This document shows, piece by piece, positions 37,408-46,472 of a DNA stretch of 64,000 nt (positions are counted from its first letter, which is position 1; every line of letters starts with the position of its first letter). The DNA comes from Lachnospiraceae bacterium (GTDB lineage Bacteria > Bacillota > Clostridia > Lachnospirales > Lachnospiraceae). The stretch is taken from assembly GCA_017622575.1 (NCBI GenBank), contig JAGAQU010000062.1:1-64000 (forward strand). Direction: 5' to 3'. The notes under the pieces are model-generated. The model did not search any database, was not told where the DNA came from, and saw only the letters and a program-made list of their open reading frames with translations. The position numbers and the translations under genes are program-made.

Positions 37408-37998
37408 TTAATGCCATACAAGACTGCATGCACACAGAGCCAGAGATATCGCCATCACAGTATCCACAGCCCGGCGATGGCCTGCAAACAGTTTTTGCAG
37501 GGAGGCTCCTGCAAACAGCCAGACCAGGTTCAGAAAAGGACCGGTAAAAGGCAGGAAGGCACCTGTCAGAAACAGTACAAGCCATGAATCCGTGTAGGGC
37601 AGAACAAAGGACGACAATGCCGTGATACAGAATATGATCACTTTTACATTCGTGAGCTGTACCAGCAGTCCTGTTCGGAAACAAGGGTAAGTCACATCAT
37701 TTTCCGCTTCACCTGAGGAAGACCTGAGCATATGCCATGCCAGCCACAAAATATAGGCAGCTCCCACCCACGAAAGGATCCCTACATATTGATTCAGTAC
37801 ACTGCCGAGCAGTCTGTTGATAAGCACAGCAGCCATCGAATCTATAAAAAATCCGGTGAACAGACCTCTCCACTGACGAAAGGCCACTCTTTTTCCGTAT
37901 CTCATAGCCGCCGACAGAGAGCACAGATTCGCAGGACCGGGCGTAATTCCTGCAACAAAACAATATAATAGAAATGAAGGTATCATTGTGACCGGCAT
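37408..37998 (-). CDS. LysE/RhtB family amino-acid exporter
   Basis: A 196-residue membrane protein with about six spans and the family's N-terminal signature ITPGPANL (here followed by CSLSAAMRYGKR). Members export amino acids such as Lys, Thr, homoserine or Leu. I chose the ATG at 37998 with AAAGGA about 11 bases upstream; an ATG nine codons earlier is possible but sits on top of that site. It stands between two transcription units and is followed by a 154-bp gap before the GtrB-like gene. Substrate cannot be told. Confidence 0.85.
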   Translation of the reverse strand: MPVTMIPSFLLYCFVAGITPGPANLCSLSAAMRYGKRVAFRQWRGLFTGFFIDSMAAVLINRLLGSVLNQYVGILSWVGAAYILWLAWHMLRSSSGEAENDVTYPCFRTGLLVQLTNVKVIIFCITALSSFVLPYTDSWLVLFLTGAFLPFTGPFLNLVWLFAGASLQKLFAGHRRAVDTVMAISLALCACSLVWH

Positions 37999-38058
37999 GT
38001 GACAAGTCATCCTTTCCAAGTACAATGTAACGATTATATCATTAATTCTTTTTCTTTT

Positions 38059-39216
38059 CTACAGGCTGCTGCAGAACTTCTCCATGCGATCACACCCCTC
38101 CTTGATGTTTTCCATGGAGGTAGCATATACCATTCGAACATATCTGTCACCGCCTTTCGAACCGAAGTTTCCGCCCGGCACTACCGCCACATGGGCTTCA
38201 TCCAGTAACCGGTTGCTAAACTCCACCGCATCAAGTCCTGTTCCGCTGATATTTACGAAAATATAGAAAGCTCCCTTTGGCTTAATACAGCTGATCCCTT
38301 TCATTTGATTCAATCGCTCATACAGATAATTTCTGCGCTTCTCATACTGCTTTACCATCTCAACGCAGTAAGGCAGTCCGCTTTTATATGCTTCAATTGC
38401 CGCTCTTTGTCCAACGGTAGGTGCGGAGGAATAGACGCCCTCCGTAAGCTTGGTCATCAGGCTTATCCACTCTTTGGGTCCTGCGCCGAATCCGATTCGA
38501 AAGCCTGTCATGGCAAAGGTTTTGGAACAGCTGTCAATGATCAGTGTTCGTTCTCTCATACCCGGTTGCATCACAATGCTTGCGTACTTTTCTCCGTCAA
38601 ACAGAATATGCCGGTACACCTCATCACTCAGCACAAACAGATCATATTCCACCGCAATTTTCGCAATCTCCTTAAGAGAATCCATTGAAATTACACCGCC
38701 TGTAGGATTACAGGGAGAGTTCAGCATCAGTACCTTTGTCCTCGGTGTAATCGCTTTTTTGACAGCCTCAGGCGTCAGAATAAATTCATCCTCCTCATAG
38801 ACCTCGATGGGAACCGGTACTCCGTAGCACATGCGCACCATCTGACTGTAATTAGTGAAATAGGGTGCGCTCATCAGCACCTCGTCTCCGGGGTTTACCG
38901 TGCACAGAAGTGACAAAAACAGACTGGACATGCCTCCTGCCGTGACAACCACATTTTCTGCCTCATAAGAAATTCCCACCTGCTCACTTAAATACTGCGC
39001 ATAAACCTCTCTGAGTTCTGTGAGTCCGGCTCCCGGTGCATACCTGATATCACGATGATCCAGTGCGGTTTTTGCGGCCTCAATAATACTTTCAGTGGGA
39101 GTAAAATCAGGCTCTCCTACCGTAAAGGAGATCACATCCTCCATTGCTGCCGCTCTCACCATCATATCCCTGATGGGGGAAGCTGGAATCTCCTTGGCCA
39201 TATTACAATAATCCAT
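38059..39216 (-). CDS. Class I/II pyridoxal-phosphate aminotransferase
   Basis: A 385-residue AspC/PatA-like transaminase. It shows ISFTVGEPDFTP, RYAPGAGLTELREVYA, NSPCNPTGGVIS and the PLP-lysine block SCSKTFAMTGFRIG. Substrate is probably an amino acid but not determined. The ATG at 39216 has AGGAGGAGCAGAGC; in-frame GTG codons farther up lie on the promoter and are not real. The leader between promoter and gene contains a terminator-like hairpin, so expression may be attenuated. Confidence 0.92.
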   Translation of the reverse strand: MDYCNMAKEIPASPIRDMMVRAAAMEDVISFTVGEPDFTPTESIIEAAKTALDHRDIRYAPGAGLTELREVYAQYLSEQVGISYEAENVVVTAGGMSSLFLSLLCTVNPGDEVLMSAPYFTNYSQMVRMCYGVPVPIEVYEEDEFILTPEAVKKAITPRTKVLMLNSPCNPTGGVISMDSLKEIAKIAVEYDLFVLSDEVYRHILFDGEKYASIVMQPGMRERTLIIDSCSKTFAMTGFRIGFGAGPKEWISLMTKLTEGVYSSAPTVGQRAAIEAYKSGLPYCVEMVKQYEKRRNYLYERLNQMKGISCIKPKGAFYIFVNISGTGLDAVEFSNRLLDEAHVAVVPGGNFGSKGGDRYVRMVYATSMENIKEGCDRMEKFCSSL

Positions 39217-39244
39217 GCTCTGCTCCTCCTTCTTCTCCATGAAG

Positions 39245-39278
39245 CAAAAAAGACGCATAGGAATCAACCTATACGTCT
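39245..39278 (-). terminator. Intrinsic terminator inside the aminotransferase leader (attenuator candidate)
   Basis: Minus strand: an 11-base stem with one mismatch (AGACGTATAGG / CCTATGCGTCT), a 6-base loop, then a run of T. It lies between a clear promoter (39312-39340) and the gene start (39216), i.e. about 30-60 bases into the transcript. It could also end plsC transcripts. Confidence 0.75.
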
Positions 39279-39311
39279 CTGTATTGCTTTCACATTCTGT
39301 AATTAGTTGGT

Positions 39312-39340
39312 ATTGTAACACCGTTAAAAAGCAATGTCAA
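39312..39340 (-). promoter_or_regulatory. Sigma-A promoter of the aminotransferase gene
   Basis: Minus strand -35 TTGACA (39335-39340), 17 bases, -10 TACAAT (39312-39317), starting seven bases after the plsC stop codon. Confidence 0.75.
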
Positions 39341-39346
39341 ATTCAT

Positions 39347-40087
39347 TTACTGCATTTTTTCCTCTTTGATCTTTTCATAGCTTTCCATGATCAGATTTCT
39401 GGTATATGCTCCCACTTTTTTCTGTTCTTCTTTCGGCAGGTCTTTCATGTAAAAAGGCTTGCCGTACTGTAGAATCACCTCGGTCTTTCTGATCCGTGGA
39501 AGATGATCTTCAAAAATCTCTGCGGAATTATAAATCGTCATAGGTACGATGGCACAGCCTGTTTTTGCGGCGATCTTAAAACTTCCCTCATGAAATTCCA
39601 TAAAAGTATGATTGAATTTATTTCTCGTTCCTTCCGGGAAAATACAGATAGAAATTCCCTCCTTCACTTTGTCGATTGCCGTGAGAATAACCTTAAGTCC
39701 CTGCTTCACATCCTTCCTGTCCAGGAACAGACAGTGAAGATTTTTCATCCAGTCCCGAAGAAGAGGATATCTTAGCATCTCCTTCTTTGCTATATAACCG
39801 GTAAGTCTGGGCACACGGCTGTAGGTTATCACTATGTCAAAATAGCTTCTGTGGTTCCCGATATATAAAACCGGCTCATCCTTCGGCACATTTTCTTCCC
39901 CGCTGACAATCACCCTGGTACCGGCCAGAAAAAGGACCACTTTAAAGGCCCACTGCACAATGGCAAGAGAGCTTCTGCTCTTCAAGTCCATATTAAATTT
40001 GCCGATGATCCACTCAGCGATCAGAAGCGGAATACCGCCTACCAGAAATATCAGCACAAACAATACAGCCAAAATCAAACGTATCAT
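39347..40087 (-). CDS. plsC: 1-acyl-sn-glycerol-3-phosphate acyltransferase
   Basis: A 246-residue membrane-bound acyltransferase that makes phosphatidic acid. An N-terminal hydrophobic anchor (about 3-27) is followed by the catalytic NHRSYFD (Asn78-Asp84), LFLDRKD, IFPEGTRNK and the VPMTIYN block. The start is ATG at 40087; the ribosome binding site is weak or distant (GGGAAAGG about 16 bases upstream). It comes 34 bases after murF. Confidence 0.93.
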   Translation of the reverse strand: MIRLILAVLFVLIFLVGGIPLLIAEWIIGKFNMDLKSRSSLAIVQWAFKVVLFLAGTRVIVSGEENVPKDEPVLYIGNHRSYFDIVITYSRVPRLTGYIAKKEMLRYPLLRDWMKNLHCLFLDRKDVKQGLKVILTAIDKVKEGISICIFPEGTRNKFNHTFMEFHEGSFKIAAKTGCAIVPMTIYNSAEIFEDHLPRIRKTEVILQYGKPFYMKDLPKEEQKKVGAYTRNLIMESYEKIKEEKMQ

Positions 40088-40121
40088 ACCAAAACCATGC
40101 CTTTCCCTTATGTTTTTATGC

Positions 40122-41489
40122 TTATAAAGTCGTTAAAAACTCTACAACTTTCTCAAACTGCATACCGTGGGATGCTTTCACCAGGACGCTGTCTCCCGGT
40201 TTCAAAATATCTTTCAATTCTGCCAGCATAACATCCCTTGTCTCAAAATAATAAACTTCGCTTTTTCCGCCCATGGAAAGAGCTTTTTCATACATACACC
40301 CGGAAAGCTCTCCTGCACAGATCAGCACATCAATCCCTTTTTCTGCCGCATAAGCGCCCACTTCTCCGTGCAATTCCTTTTCCCTCTCTCCAAGCTCAAA
40401 CATATCACCCAGAATTGCCACTTTTCTTCCGATTGCCATCATCAAAAGGTCAATGGCAGCCTTCATGGAAACAGGGTTTGCATTGTAACAATCATCAATC
40501 ACTGTAAGCGAGGGCAAGGCGATCACATGGCTCCTGCCGCCTACCGCCTGCACCCCGGAAATTCCTGTTTGAATCTGTTCCTTTGTAAGTCCAAGGCAAT
40601 TTCCCACAGCCGCTGCTGCCAGAGCATTGTTTACCATATGTTCACCGGGCAGCGGAATCTCTACGGGAAATACGGAAAGTCCCATATGTATCACCGCATG
40701 GGATCCGAGGAGCCCTCTGTTCATCACATCAGAAGCAAATACTTCATTGGAGGGATTTCTCCCGAAATGTATGGGCTTATGGTCTCCTTTTCCTTTCACC
40801 AGACAAAGCATATCATCATCACCATTGACAAAAGTATAACCTTCCGGATTGGCATAGTCAAAGATTTCCGACTTCGCCTTAAGTATTCCTTCCCGAGAAC
40901 CCAGGTTTTCCAGATGACATTGCCCAATATTGGTCATGACACAAATGTCAGGTTTTGCAATTCTGCTTAACCGATGCATTTCCCCGAAATTACTGATTCC
41001 CATCTCAAGCACTGCTGCCTCATGCTCCTGCCTGATACGGAGAACAGTAAGCGGAAGTCCGATTTCATTGTTAAAGTTCCCTTCTGTTTTCAGGATATGA
41101 AATTTCTGGGAAAGAACCGCTGCGATCATTTCCTTGGTACTGGTCTTCCCCACACTTCCGGTAATCCCGATCACAGGTATCGTAAGCTGCTTTCTGTAAT
41201 ACTCAGCAATATCCTGAAGGGCCTCGAAAGAATCCTTCACTAAAATATAGGGTATCCCACAGTTTTCCGGCTCTTTCTCACAGACCACACCAAGAGCTCC
41301 TTCTTCTGCCACCCTGGGGATAAAATCATGACCGTCCACACGCTCTCCTCTGGTGGCAATAAAAATACCATCCTTTTCCATTTTTCTGGAATCGATCACC
41401 ACACAGGAGGCTTCTTTCTCCCCCACAGTGTTTCCGTGCAGCTCACCGCAACAGGCCTTTGCAATCATTTCAAGTGTCATATTTTTCAT
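40122..41489 (-). CDS. murF: UDP-N-acetylmuramoyl-tripeptide--D-alanyl-D-alanine ligase
   Basis: Adds D-Ala-D-Ala to the UDP-MurNAc-tripeptide, the last cytoplasmic peptide step. The 455-residue protein has the N-terminal IDSRKMEKDGIFIATRGERVDGHDF, the P-loop GSVGKTSTK (111-119), NFNNEIGLPLTVL and DDCYNANPVSMKAA. It follows ddl by 19 bases, so the supplier and user of D-Ala-D-Ala are co-expressed. Confidence 0.97.
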   Translation of the reverse strand: MKNMTLEMIAKACCGELHGNTVGEKEASCVVIDSRKMEKDGIFIATRGERVDGHDFIPRVAEEGALGVVCEKEPENCGIPYILVKDSFEALQDIAEYYRKQLTIPVIGITGSVGKTSTKEMIAAVLSQKFHILKTEGNFNNEIGLPLTVLRIRQEHEAAVLEMGISNFGEMHRLSRIAKPDICVMTNIGQCHLENLGSREGILKAKSEIFDYANPEGYTFVNGDDDMLCLVKGKGDHKPIHFGRNPSNEVFASDVMNRGLLGSHAVIHMGLSVFPVEIPLPGEHMVNNALAAAAVGNCLGLTKEQIQTGISGVQAVGGRSHVIALPSLTVIDDCYNANPVSMKAAIDLLMMAIGRKVAILGDMFELGEREKELHGEVGAYAAEKGIDVLICAGELSGCMYEKALSMGGKSEVYYFETRDVMLAELKDILKPGDSVLVKASHGMQFEKVVEFLTTL

Positions 41490-41508
41490 TCATGATCACC
41501 ATATCTTT

Positions 41509-42531
41509 CTATCGCAGCGCTGCCGCAATAATTTTTTCACAAAGCTCTCCAAAGCTGACCCCTTCTGCCGCTGCTTCCTGGGGCAGAAGCGATGTGGGCG
41601 TCATGCCGGGCAACGTATTGGCCTCAAGACAATAAATATCTCCTGCCTCTCCCATCATAAAATCCATTCTGGCATAATTTTTCAAGCGGAGCGCCCGATA
41701 TGCTTCCTCCGCATAACGCTTCATTTCCTCCGTTTTTTCCTCCGAAAGATTTGCCGGACAGGTTTCAATCGTCGAGCCTGCCTGATATTTATTTTTGTAA
41801 TCATAAAAGCCCTGAAGTGGAGCAATCTCAATGACGGGAAGGGCTCTTCCGTCCATTACTCCCACAGAAAATTCCCGTCCTCTGATATATTGCTCCACAA
41901 TCACCTCATCATCATAGCGAAATGCCTCTTTGAGAGCATCCTCATACTCTTCTTCCTTTTCTGCAATGCTGACACCCACACTGGAGCCGCCACAGCAGGC
42001 TTTTACAATACAGGGAAACGGAATCTTCTTTCGCTCTTCTCCTTTTTTCAAGCGAATGCCAAAAGGGGTGGGAATTTTATGGCAGGTAAAGATGTCCTTG
42101 GTAAGTCCCTTGTTCATACAGATAGCAGAACTCACATAATCTGTCCCCGTATAAGTAATCCCCATCAAATCAAAGCAGGCCTGTATTTTTCCGTTCTCTC
42201 CGTTCTCCCCGTGCAATGCCATAAATACCACATCCGCTTTCTGACAGATGGCTATGACATTAGGTCCAAAGAAATTCTTTGCTCCATCGGGCCGCATTGC
42301 TTTTATCAGTTCAATATCCGGGTTTTTCTCCGAAATATTTTTGATCTCTTTTGTCCAGTCTTCTTCTTTATCGAAAATAGTATCTATATCCTCACCACTG
42401 TATCCCAGATACACATCAAGAAGGATCACTTTATGTCCGTTTTTCTGAAGAGCACGATAGATCATCGCACCGGAGCTTAAAGAAACGTCCCTCTCCGTGC
42501 TGATTCCCCCTGCAAGTACAACTATATTCAT
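41509..42531 (-). CDS. ddl: D-alanine--D-alanine ligase
   Basis: Joins two D-Ala for cell-wall synthesis. The 340-residue ATP-grasp enzyme has the N-terminal VVLAGGISTERDVSLSSG, FMALHGENGENGKIQ, PCIVKACCGGSSVGVS and the C-terminal metal site CLEANTLPGMTPTSLLPQ. The residue set at the active site looks like the ordinary D-Ala-D-Ala type; I see no sign of a D-Lac ligase. The start has GAGAGGAAAAAATA. It is upstream of murF. Confidence 0.96.
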   Translation of the reverse strand: MNIVVLAGGISTERDVSLSSGAMIYRALQKNGHKVILLDVYLGYSGEDIDTIFDKEEDWTKEIKNISEKNPDIELIKAMRPDGAKNFFGPNVIAICQKADVVFMALHGENGENGKIQACFDLMGITYTGTDYVSSAICMNKGLTKDIFTCHKIPTPFGIRLKKGEERKKIPFPCIVKACCGGSSVGVSIAEKEEEYEDALKEAFRYDDEVIVEQYIRGREFSVGVMDGRALPVIEIAPLQGFYDYKNKYQAGSTIETCPANLSEEKTEEMKRYAEEAYRALRLKNYARMDFMMGEAGDIYCLEANTLPGMTPTSLLPQEAAAEGVSFGELCEKIIAAALR

Positions 42532-42636
42532 TATTTTTTCCTCTCAATCTGCCATATCTATGACTCTTTTATTCTATAATCATATTCTTTATTCTGAAAG
42601 AGAATATGATGCCTGCCGTGTTGCAAAAACTGCTGT

Positions 42637-44196
42637 TTATTGCCCAGTGCTGCTTAGCATGACCTCACTGAGCATAAAAACCAGTTTACTGTCTGCTTCA
42701 AACTGTATCATAATTCCCGGACTGTATCCTGTATTATTGCAGTCATTCTCTCCTGCGCTGTCAATATAGCATACTGCTGTCTCATTTCTGCCAAGGAAAA
42801 AATGCAGATAATCTTCTATCATGGTTTCGTATTCCTGGCTGGCAATAATATGATTCATGACTGCCAGATACATCACATCAAGCAGTCTGTCATTGTTATC
42901 TTTGCTTTCTTTCTCATCCACAGCATACACAATGCTTCTGCTTTCTTTGAGAATTGCCTCTGTCCCATCCATCAGCATATTCATTACTTTTTCACACAAA
43001 TCAATATTCACGGATCGTTTGGTAGAAATATAAGTCACTCCACCCATCAATGTCACTTCACTTCTTTTTTCCTGCAAATTTTCCGTTTTCAGATATTCGG
43101 TGACATATCTCTGACAATATTCCTGTCCTGCCGCACGGTACAGCTCTGCCGCTGCCGCAAAACCCAGTTCATCTTTTTCCGTTTCCTCATTGAGCTGTGC
43201 ATATTTAAAAGCACGATCTGCTGCCTTAAGACATACCGTGGCGTACTCTGCATCATAATTTTGATACAGATAGCTGAATTTTGCCATAGCCATGGCAAAT
43301 GCCTTCTCCGCCTCATCCGTTGCCGGCTCTATATAAACATCTGCGTCTTTTCCGGAATTACCGCCATCCTGTTGATAAACAGTTACGCCGGAGTAAACAG
43401 CCCCTGTGGTCTGATCCTGCATTTTCAAAAGCCATTCTGCCTCATATCTGACTTCATCCAAAATGTCAGGGACTCCGTTTCCGCTCTCCGGAATTCCCAC
43501 ATCATCTGAGAAGGACTGCCCATACAATTCATAGGAAAGCATCATTACAGACATGGTTTTTGCTGCCGTAACCACATCTTTCTGCCCTTTTTCATCCTGA
43601 TGCCAACCACCTGATACATCGCAGCCTTCCGAAATATTCTCCCGAAATACAGCTTTTCCGGTATGGCAGGCATTGTGAGAACGTTCTCCTGCATACTGGC
43701 TGGTAAGCGTCATACCGCAACGGTTATAATAGTACTGTTTACAGGACTCCCTGAAAATGCCTTCATAAATATTATCCTCTATCTCAAACGTATAGGATCT
43801 GCCGAGGACAGGCGCCTCTATGTAATATATTCCGGGCGTTTTCAATGATGAAAAATCCCCGTAGTTCTCATTTGCTAAAGCTCCGATACCTGATTCTTTT
43901 TCCTGCGGAGAACCGATATACACCACTTCTTTACTTTCCACGTCTATCACATGGAATTCTTCCGGTATTTCCTCTCCTTTAAAAACGGCAACTTTAGCGC
44001 TTTCTGTCATATATCCCAGTTGATTGACCAATATCCCGGGAGTGCTCACCGGAACCTCATAGGAAAGGTCCGGTTCTTCCTCCATACTGGTAAAGGAAAC
44101 CGTTTCCTTATTTTCCTGCACCTCTGTCTCTCTCCCGCCGCATCCCGCGGCAATGACCGACAAAAGCAAAATGGCTGTGAGTATCCGCTTTTGCAA
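42637..44196 (-). CDS. GH9-like lipoprotein lacking catalytic residues
   Basis: About 519 residues. A signal peptide with lipobox VIAAGC leads to a cellulase-type Ig-like module (ILVNQLGYMTESAKVAVF), then a GH9 (alpha/alpha)6 domain (CDVSGGWHQDEKGQKDVV, SGNGVPDILDEVRYEAEWLLKMQ, YLHFFLGRNE). In active GH9 enzymes the loop after GGW reads DAGD, with the catalytic Asp; here it is QDEKG. The C-terminal region that normally holds HHR and the catalytic Glu is shortened, so cellulase activity is unlikely. I start at TTG 44196, with GGGAGG seven bases upstream. It follows an amidohydrolase gene and precedes ddl-murF. Confidence 0.8.
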   Translation of the reverse strand: MQKRILTAILLLSVIAAGCGGRETEVQENKETVSFTSMEEEPDLSYEVPVSTPGILVNQLGYMTESAKVAVFKGEEIPEEFHVIDVESKEVVYIGSPQEKESGIGALANENYGDFSSLKTPGIYYIEAPVLGRSYTFEIEDNIYEGIFRESCKQYYYNRCGMTLTSQYAGERSHNACHTGKAVFRENISEGCDVSGGWHQDEKGQKDVVTAAKTMSVMMLSYELYGQSFSDDVGIPESGNGVPDILDEVRYEAEWLLKMQDQTTGAVYSGVTVYQQDGGNSGKDADVYIEPATDEAEKAFAMAMAKFSYLYQNYDAEYATVCLKAADRAFKYAQLNEETEKDELGFAAAAELYRAAGQEYCQRYVTEYLKTENLQEKRSEVTLMGGVTYISTKRSVNIDLCEKVMNMLMDGTEAILKESRSIVYAVDEKESKDNNDRLLDVMYLAVMNHIIASQEYETMIEDYLHFFLGRNETAVCYIDSAGENDCNNTGYSPGIMIQFEADSKLVFMLSEVMLSSTGQ

Positions 44197-44230
44197 AACC
44201 AATCCTCCCAAATGTCAATATCTCTTACGA

Positions 44231-45457
44231 TTATAACCGTTTTTTCATGGCAGGTAAAGGACATTTGAATGTATCGTCCGCATAGATAATCTCACCGTCA
44301 ATCAATGTGCACATTGTTCGCGTTGCAACTTCAAGAGGATTTCCATCAAATATAACAATATCGGCATCTTTTCCTTTTTTCAGACTTCCCACCCTGTCAT
44401 CCACTCCGCAAATCTGAGCTGCATATATGGTAATGGATTTCAGTGCTTCTTCCTCCGAAAGGCCTGCCTTCACAGCCAGACCTGCACAAATGGGAAGGGC
44501 CTGGATCAAAGATACGGGATGGTCGGTAGTGATTGCTGTCTTTATGCCTGCCCTGTTTAGGATTCCCACCGTCTTAAATGCCATATTCTGTACTTCTATT
44601 TTATTTCTGCTGGCAAGATCCGGTCCAACAATGGCAGGAAAACCGGATTCCTTTACCTCTTCCACTATCAAATGCCCCTCACTGCAATGATCCAGAGTCA
44701 TGGACAGATGGAATTCTTTCGCGATTCTGATCGCAGTCAGGATATCATCTGCGCGATGCACATGGGCCTTTAAAGGGATTTTTCCCATAAGCACCGGAAT
44801 CCAACTCTCATATCGGAAATCCTGTTCTTCCGGCTTCATGCCCTTTCCTTTCTTTCTCAAATACTGCTGTGCCAAAAACAGTTCTTTCCGCAGCATGGCG
44901 GCAATTGCCATTCTGGTAACAGGCGATCTATTCTGATCACTGTAGTTTACCTTTGGATTTTCCCCGAAAGCCACCTTCATGGCAGCAGGATCTTTCACGA
45001 CCAGTCTGTCAATACTTCTTCCATGGGTCTTGATAAAGGCAAACGTGCCTCCTACCACGTTGGAACTGCCGGGACCCACCATGGCGGATGTAATGCCGGC
45101 CCTAACAGCGTCATCAAAAGCAGCATCCATGGGATTGATGGCATCAATAGCCCGGAGGAAGGGCGTGATGGGATTGACTGTCTCATTGCAGTCATCCCCC
45201 TCCATACCCTTTTTTTCCTCCGTGATTCCCATATGGCAATGAGCCTCAATCAGCCCCGGCATAACGATACAACCCGTGGCATCGATCACCTGAGCTTCAC
45301 AAAGTCCTGCTCTGTTTTTTTCCCATATAGCAGAAACCGGGGTTCCTGCTTTTACAGTCCCCAGTTCCATGATTTTTCCGTTTTCAATGGCAAGATAACC
45401 GTTCTCCCATACATCACCTTCCATGGTAATAACCTTTCCGCCAATGATATATAACAT
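44231..45457 (-). CDS. Amidohydrolase family protein
   Basis: A 408-residue metal-dependent hydrolase of the imidazolonepropionase/dihydroorotase-like superfamily. The metal site opens with the HxH motif (His73, His75 in IEAHCHMG); HVHRADD and TLDHCSEGHL supply further histidines and TTDHPVSL the last acidic ligand. The C-terminus (GSLKKGKDADIVIFDGNPLE) is the typical composite-domain strand. No signal peptide, so cytoplasmic. Substrate unknown. The start has AAAGGGATAAAGCAA. It comes 18 bases after the SpoIIQ-like gene but has no known link to sporulation. Confidence 0.9.
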   Translation of the reverse strand: MLYIIGGKVITMEGDVWENGYLAIENGKIMELGTVKAGTPVSAIWEKNRAGLCEAQVIDATGCIVMPGLIEAHCHMGITEEKKGMEGDDCNETVNPITPFLRAIDAINPMDAAFDDAVRAGITSAMVGPGSSNVVGGTFAFIKTHGRSIDRLVVKDPAAMKVAFGENPKVNYSDQNRSPVTRMAIAAMLRKELFLAQQYLRKKGKGMKPEEQDFRYESWIPVLMGKIPLKAHVHRADDILTAIRIAKEFHLSMTLDHCSEGHLIVEEVKESGFPAIVGPDLASRNKIEVQNMAFKTVGILNRAGIKTAITTDHPVSLIQALPICAGLAVKAGLSEEEALKSITIYAAQICGVDDRVGSLKKGKDADIVIFDGNPLEVATRTMCTLIDGEIIYADDTFKCPLPAMKKRL

Positions 45458-45475
45458 TTGCTTTATCCCTTTCTT

Positions 45476-46336
45476 CTAACTCAATCTGGTCATAGGATTT
45501 ACAGGCTCTCCGTCCTTTGTCAGTTTAAAATATACATTGGTGCCCTCTACGCTGTAATATTTAGTTGGAGCTGCCACCTGTGCGATCATATCTCCCATAG
45601 AAACATAGCTTCCTTCGGAAACCAGAATTCCCGTAAGCTGCCCGTAAGTAATCTCATATCCGTTTCCAAGATCCATGGTGACAGCGTTTCCGATCTGCGT
45701 ATCCGTAAATACCGAAGTAACTTTGCCTGCAGCCGCTGCTGTGATCATATCTCCCTCATTAGCCTGTATCACAATGGCCGGATTATATTTATACTGATCA
45801 AGAGTGGGAAAGTAGATTGTCTTATCCATGCTGTAATTGATCAGAATATTTCCTACTACCGGCCATACCAGGGAATCATTGTCACTAAAGGATAAGGTAG
45901 GCTGCATGGCGGTGGAAATTGCCGGTGTATCATCTTCCGTTTCTGCTATGGAAACAGTTTCCTCTTTTTCGGAGGCGTCAGTTTTTTTCTCTTCTTCCTC
46001 TGTTCCCTCTGACATACTTTCACTCTCTGACTGATCGGGATTCTCTACATGAACCGAATTTGTCTCCTGGAAGTAAGGATCGTAGTCCAAATCATCAGAA
46101 GTAACAGCATCTTCCGTTACATTCTGGGCGATCTTCACTTCCCCTTCCGCGGCTCCGCCGGAGGCTGTGCTGTTTTCGATCTCGCTCAAATCCACCACAT
46201 ATCCCTGATCTTCCCCCTTATCGTCCTCTCTCATCCAGAGTCCGGCAGCTGTCAGTGCACTCAGTACCGTCACTGCACATGCTGCCATCACAATGCGTTC
46301 CTTTAAATATCCTCTTCTCTTTACTTTTCTTTTCAT
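45476..46336 (-). CDS. spoIIQ: SpoIIQ-like protein with degenerate LytM/M23 domain
   Basis: A 286-residue membrane protein: basic N-terminus, one span at about 16-36, an acidic linker of about 110 residues, and a C-terminal LytM fold (VWPVVGNILINYSMDKTIYF ... GMVNP-type end). The zinc ligands of active M23 enzymes are missing: the first His and Asp are replaced in the YNPAIVIQ region, and the HxH is NVY. This matches Bacillus SpoIIQ, a non-catalytic forespore anchor that binds SpoIIIAH. A sigma-F promoter candidate precedes it and spoIID lies next to it. Start at ATG 46336 after GGAGAGATATCAG. The gene name rests on fold and context. Confidence 0.82.
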   Translation of the reverse strand: MKRKVKRRGYLKERIVMAACAVTVLSALTAAGLWMREDDKGEDQGYVVDLSEIENSTASGGAAEGEVKIAQNVTEDAVTSDDLDYDPYFQETNSVHVENPDQSESESMSEGTEEEEKKTDASEKEETVSIAETEDDTPAISTAMQPTLSFSDNDSLVWPVVGNILINYSMDKTIYFPTLDQYKYNPAIVIQANEGDMITAAAAGKVTSVFTDTQIGNAVTMDLGNGYEITYGQLTGILVSEGSYVSMGDMIAQVAAPTKYYSVEGTNVYFKLTKDGEPVNPMTRLS

Positions 46337-46392
46337 CTGATATCTCTCCAATCTTTTACATATATGCCTTTAAGGAATTATTTTCTCATGGA

Positions 46393-46422
46393 TAGTTTTA
46401 CCCATTATTTCCCCACTTATGC
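46393..46422 (-). promoter_or_regulatory. Candidate sigma-F (forespore) promoter of spoIIQ-like gene
   Basis: Minus strand -35 GCATA (46418-46422), a 15-base spacer, -10 GGTAAAACTA (46393-46402). Every defined base agrees with the Bacillus sigma-F consensus GYATA-N15-GGNNANAHTR. It lies about 57 bases before the start codon. Confidence 0.6.
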
Positions 46423-46472
46423 ATAAGTGTGTTTTTGCCATGAAAAGAAACGAATTGTAAATCAAAAAGTAT

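Noticed and set aside
39217..39321. 35-residue N-terminal extension of the aminotransferase
   Set aside because: The GTG at 39321 lies on the -10 box and the extension is encoded by the leader hairpin; the ATG at 39216 has a strong ribosome binding site.
42580..42615. Terminator between ddl and the GH9-like gene
   Set aside because: A 10-bp inverted repeat (ATCATATTCT/AGAATATGAT) exists, but it is AT-rich and has no T run on the minus strand.
45476..46336. Active M23 endopeptidase
   Set aside because: Expected His/Asp and HxH zinc ligands are absent.
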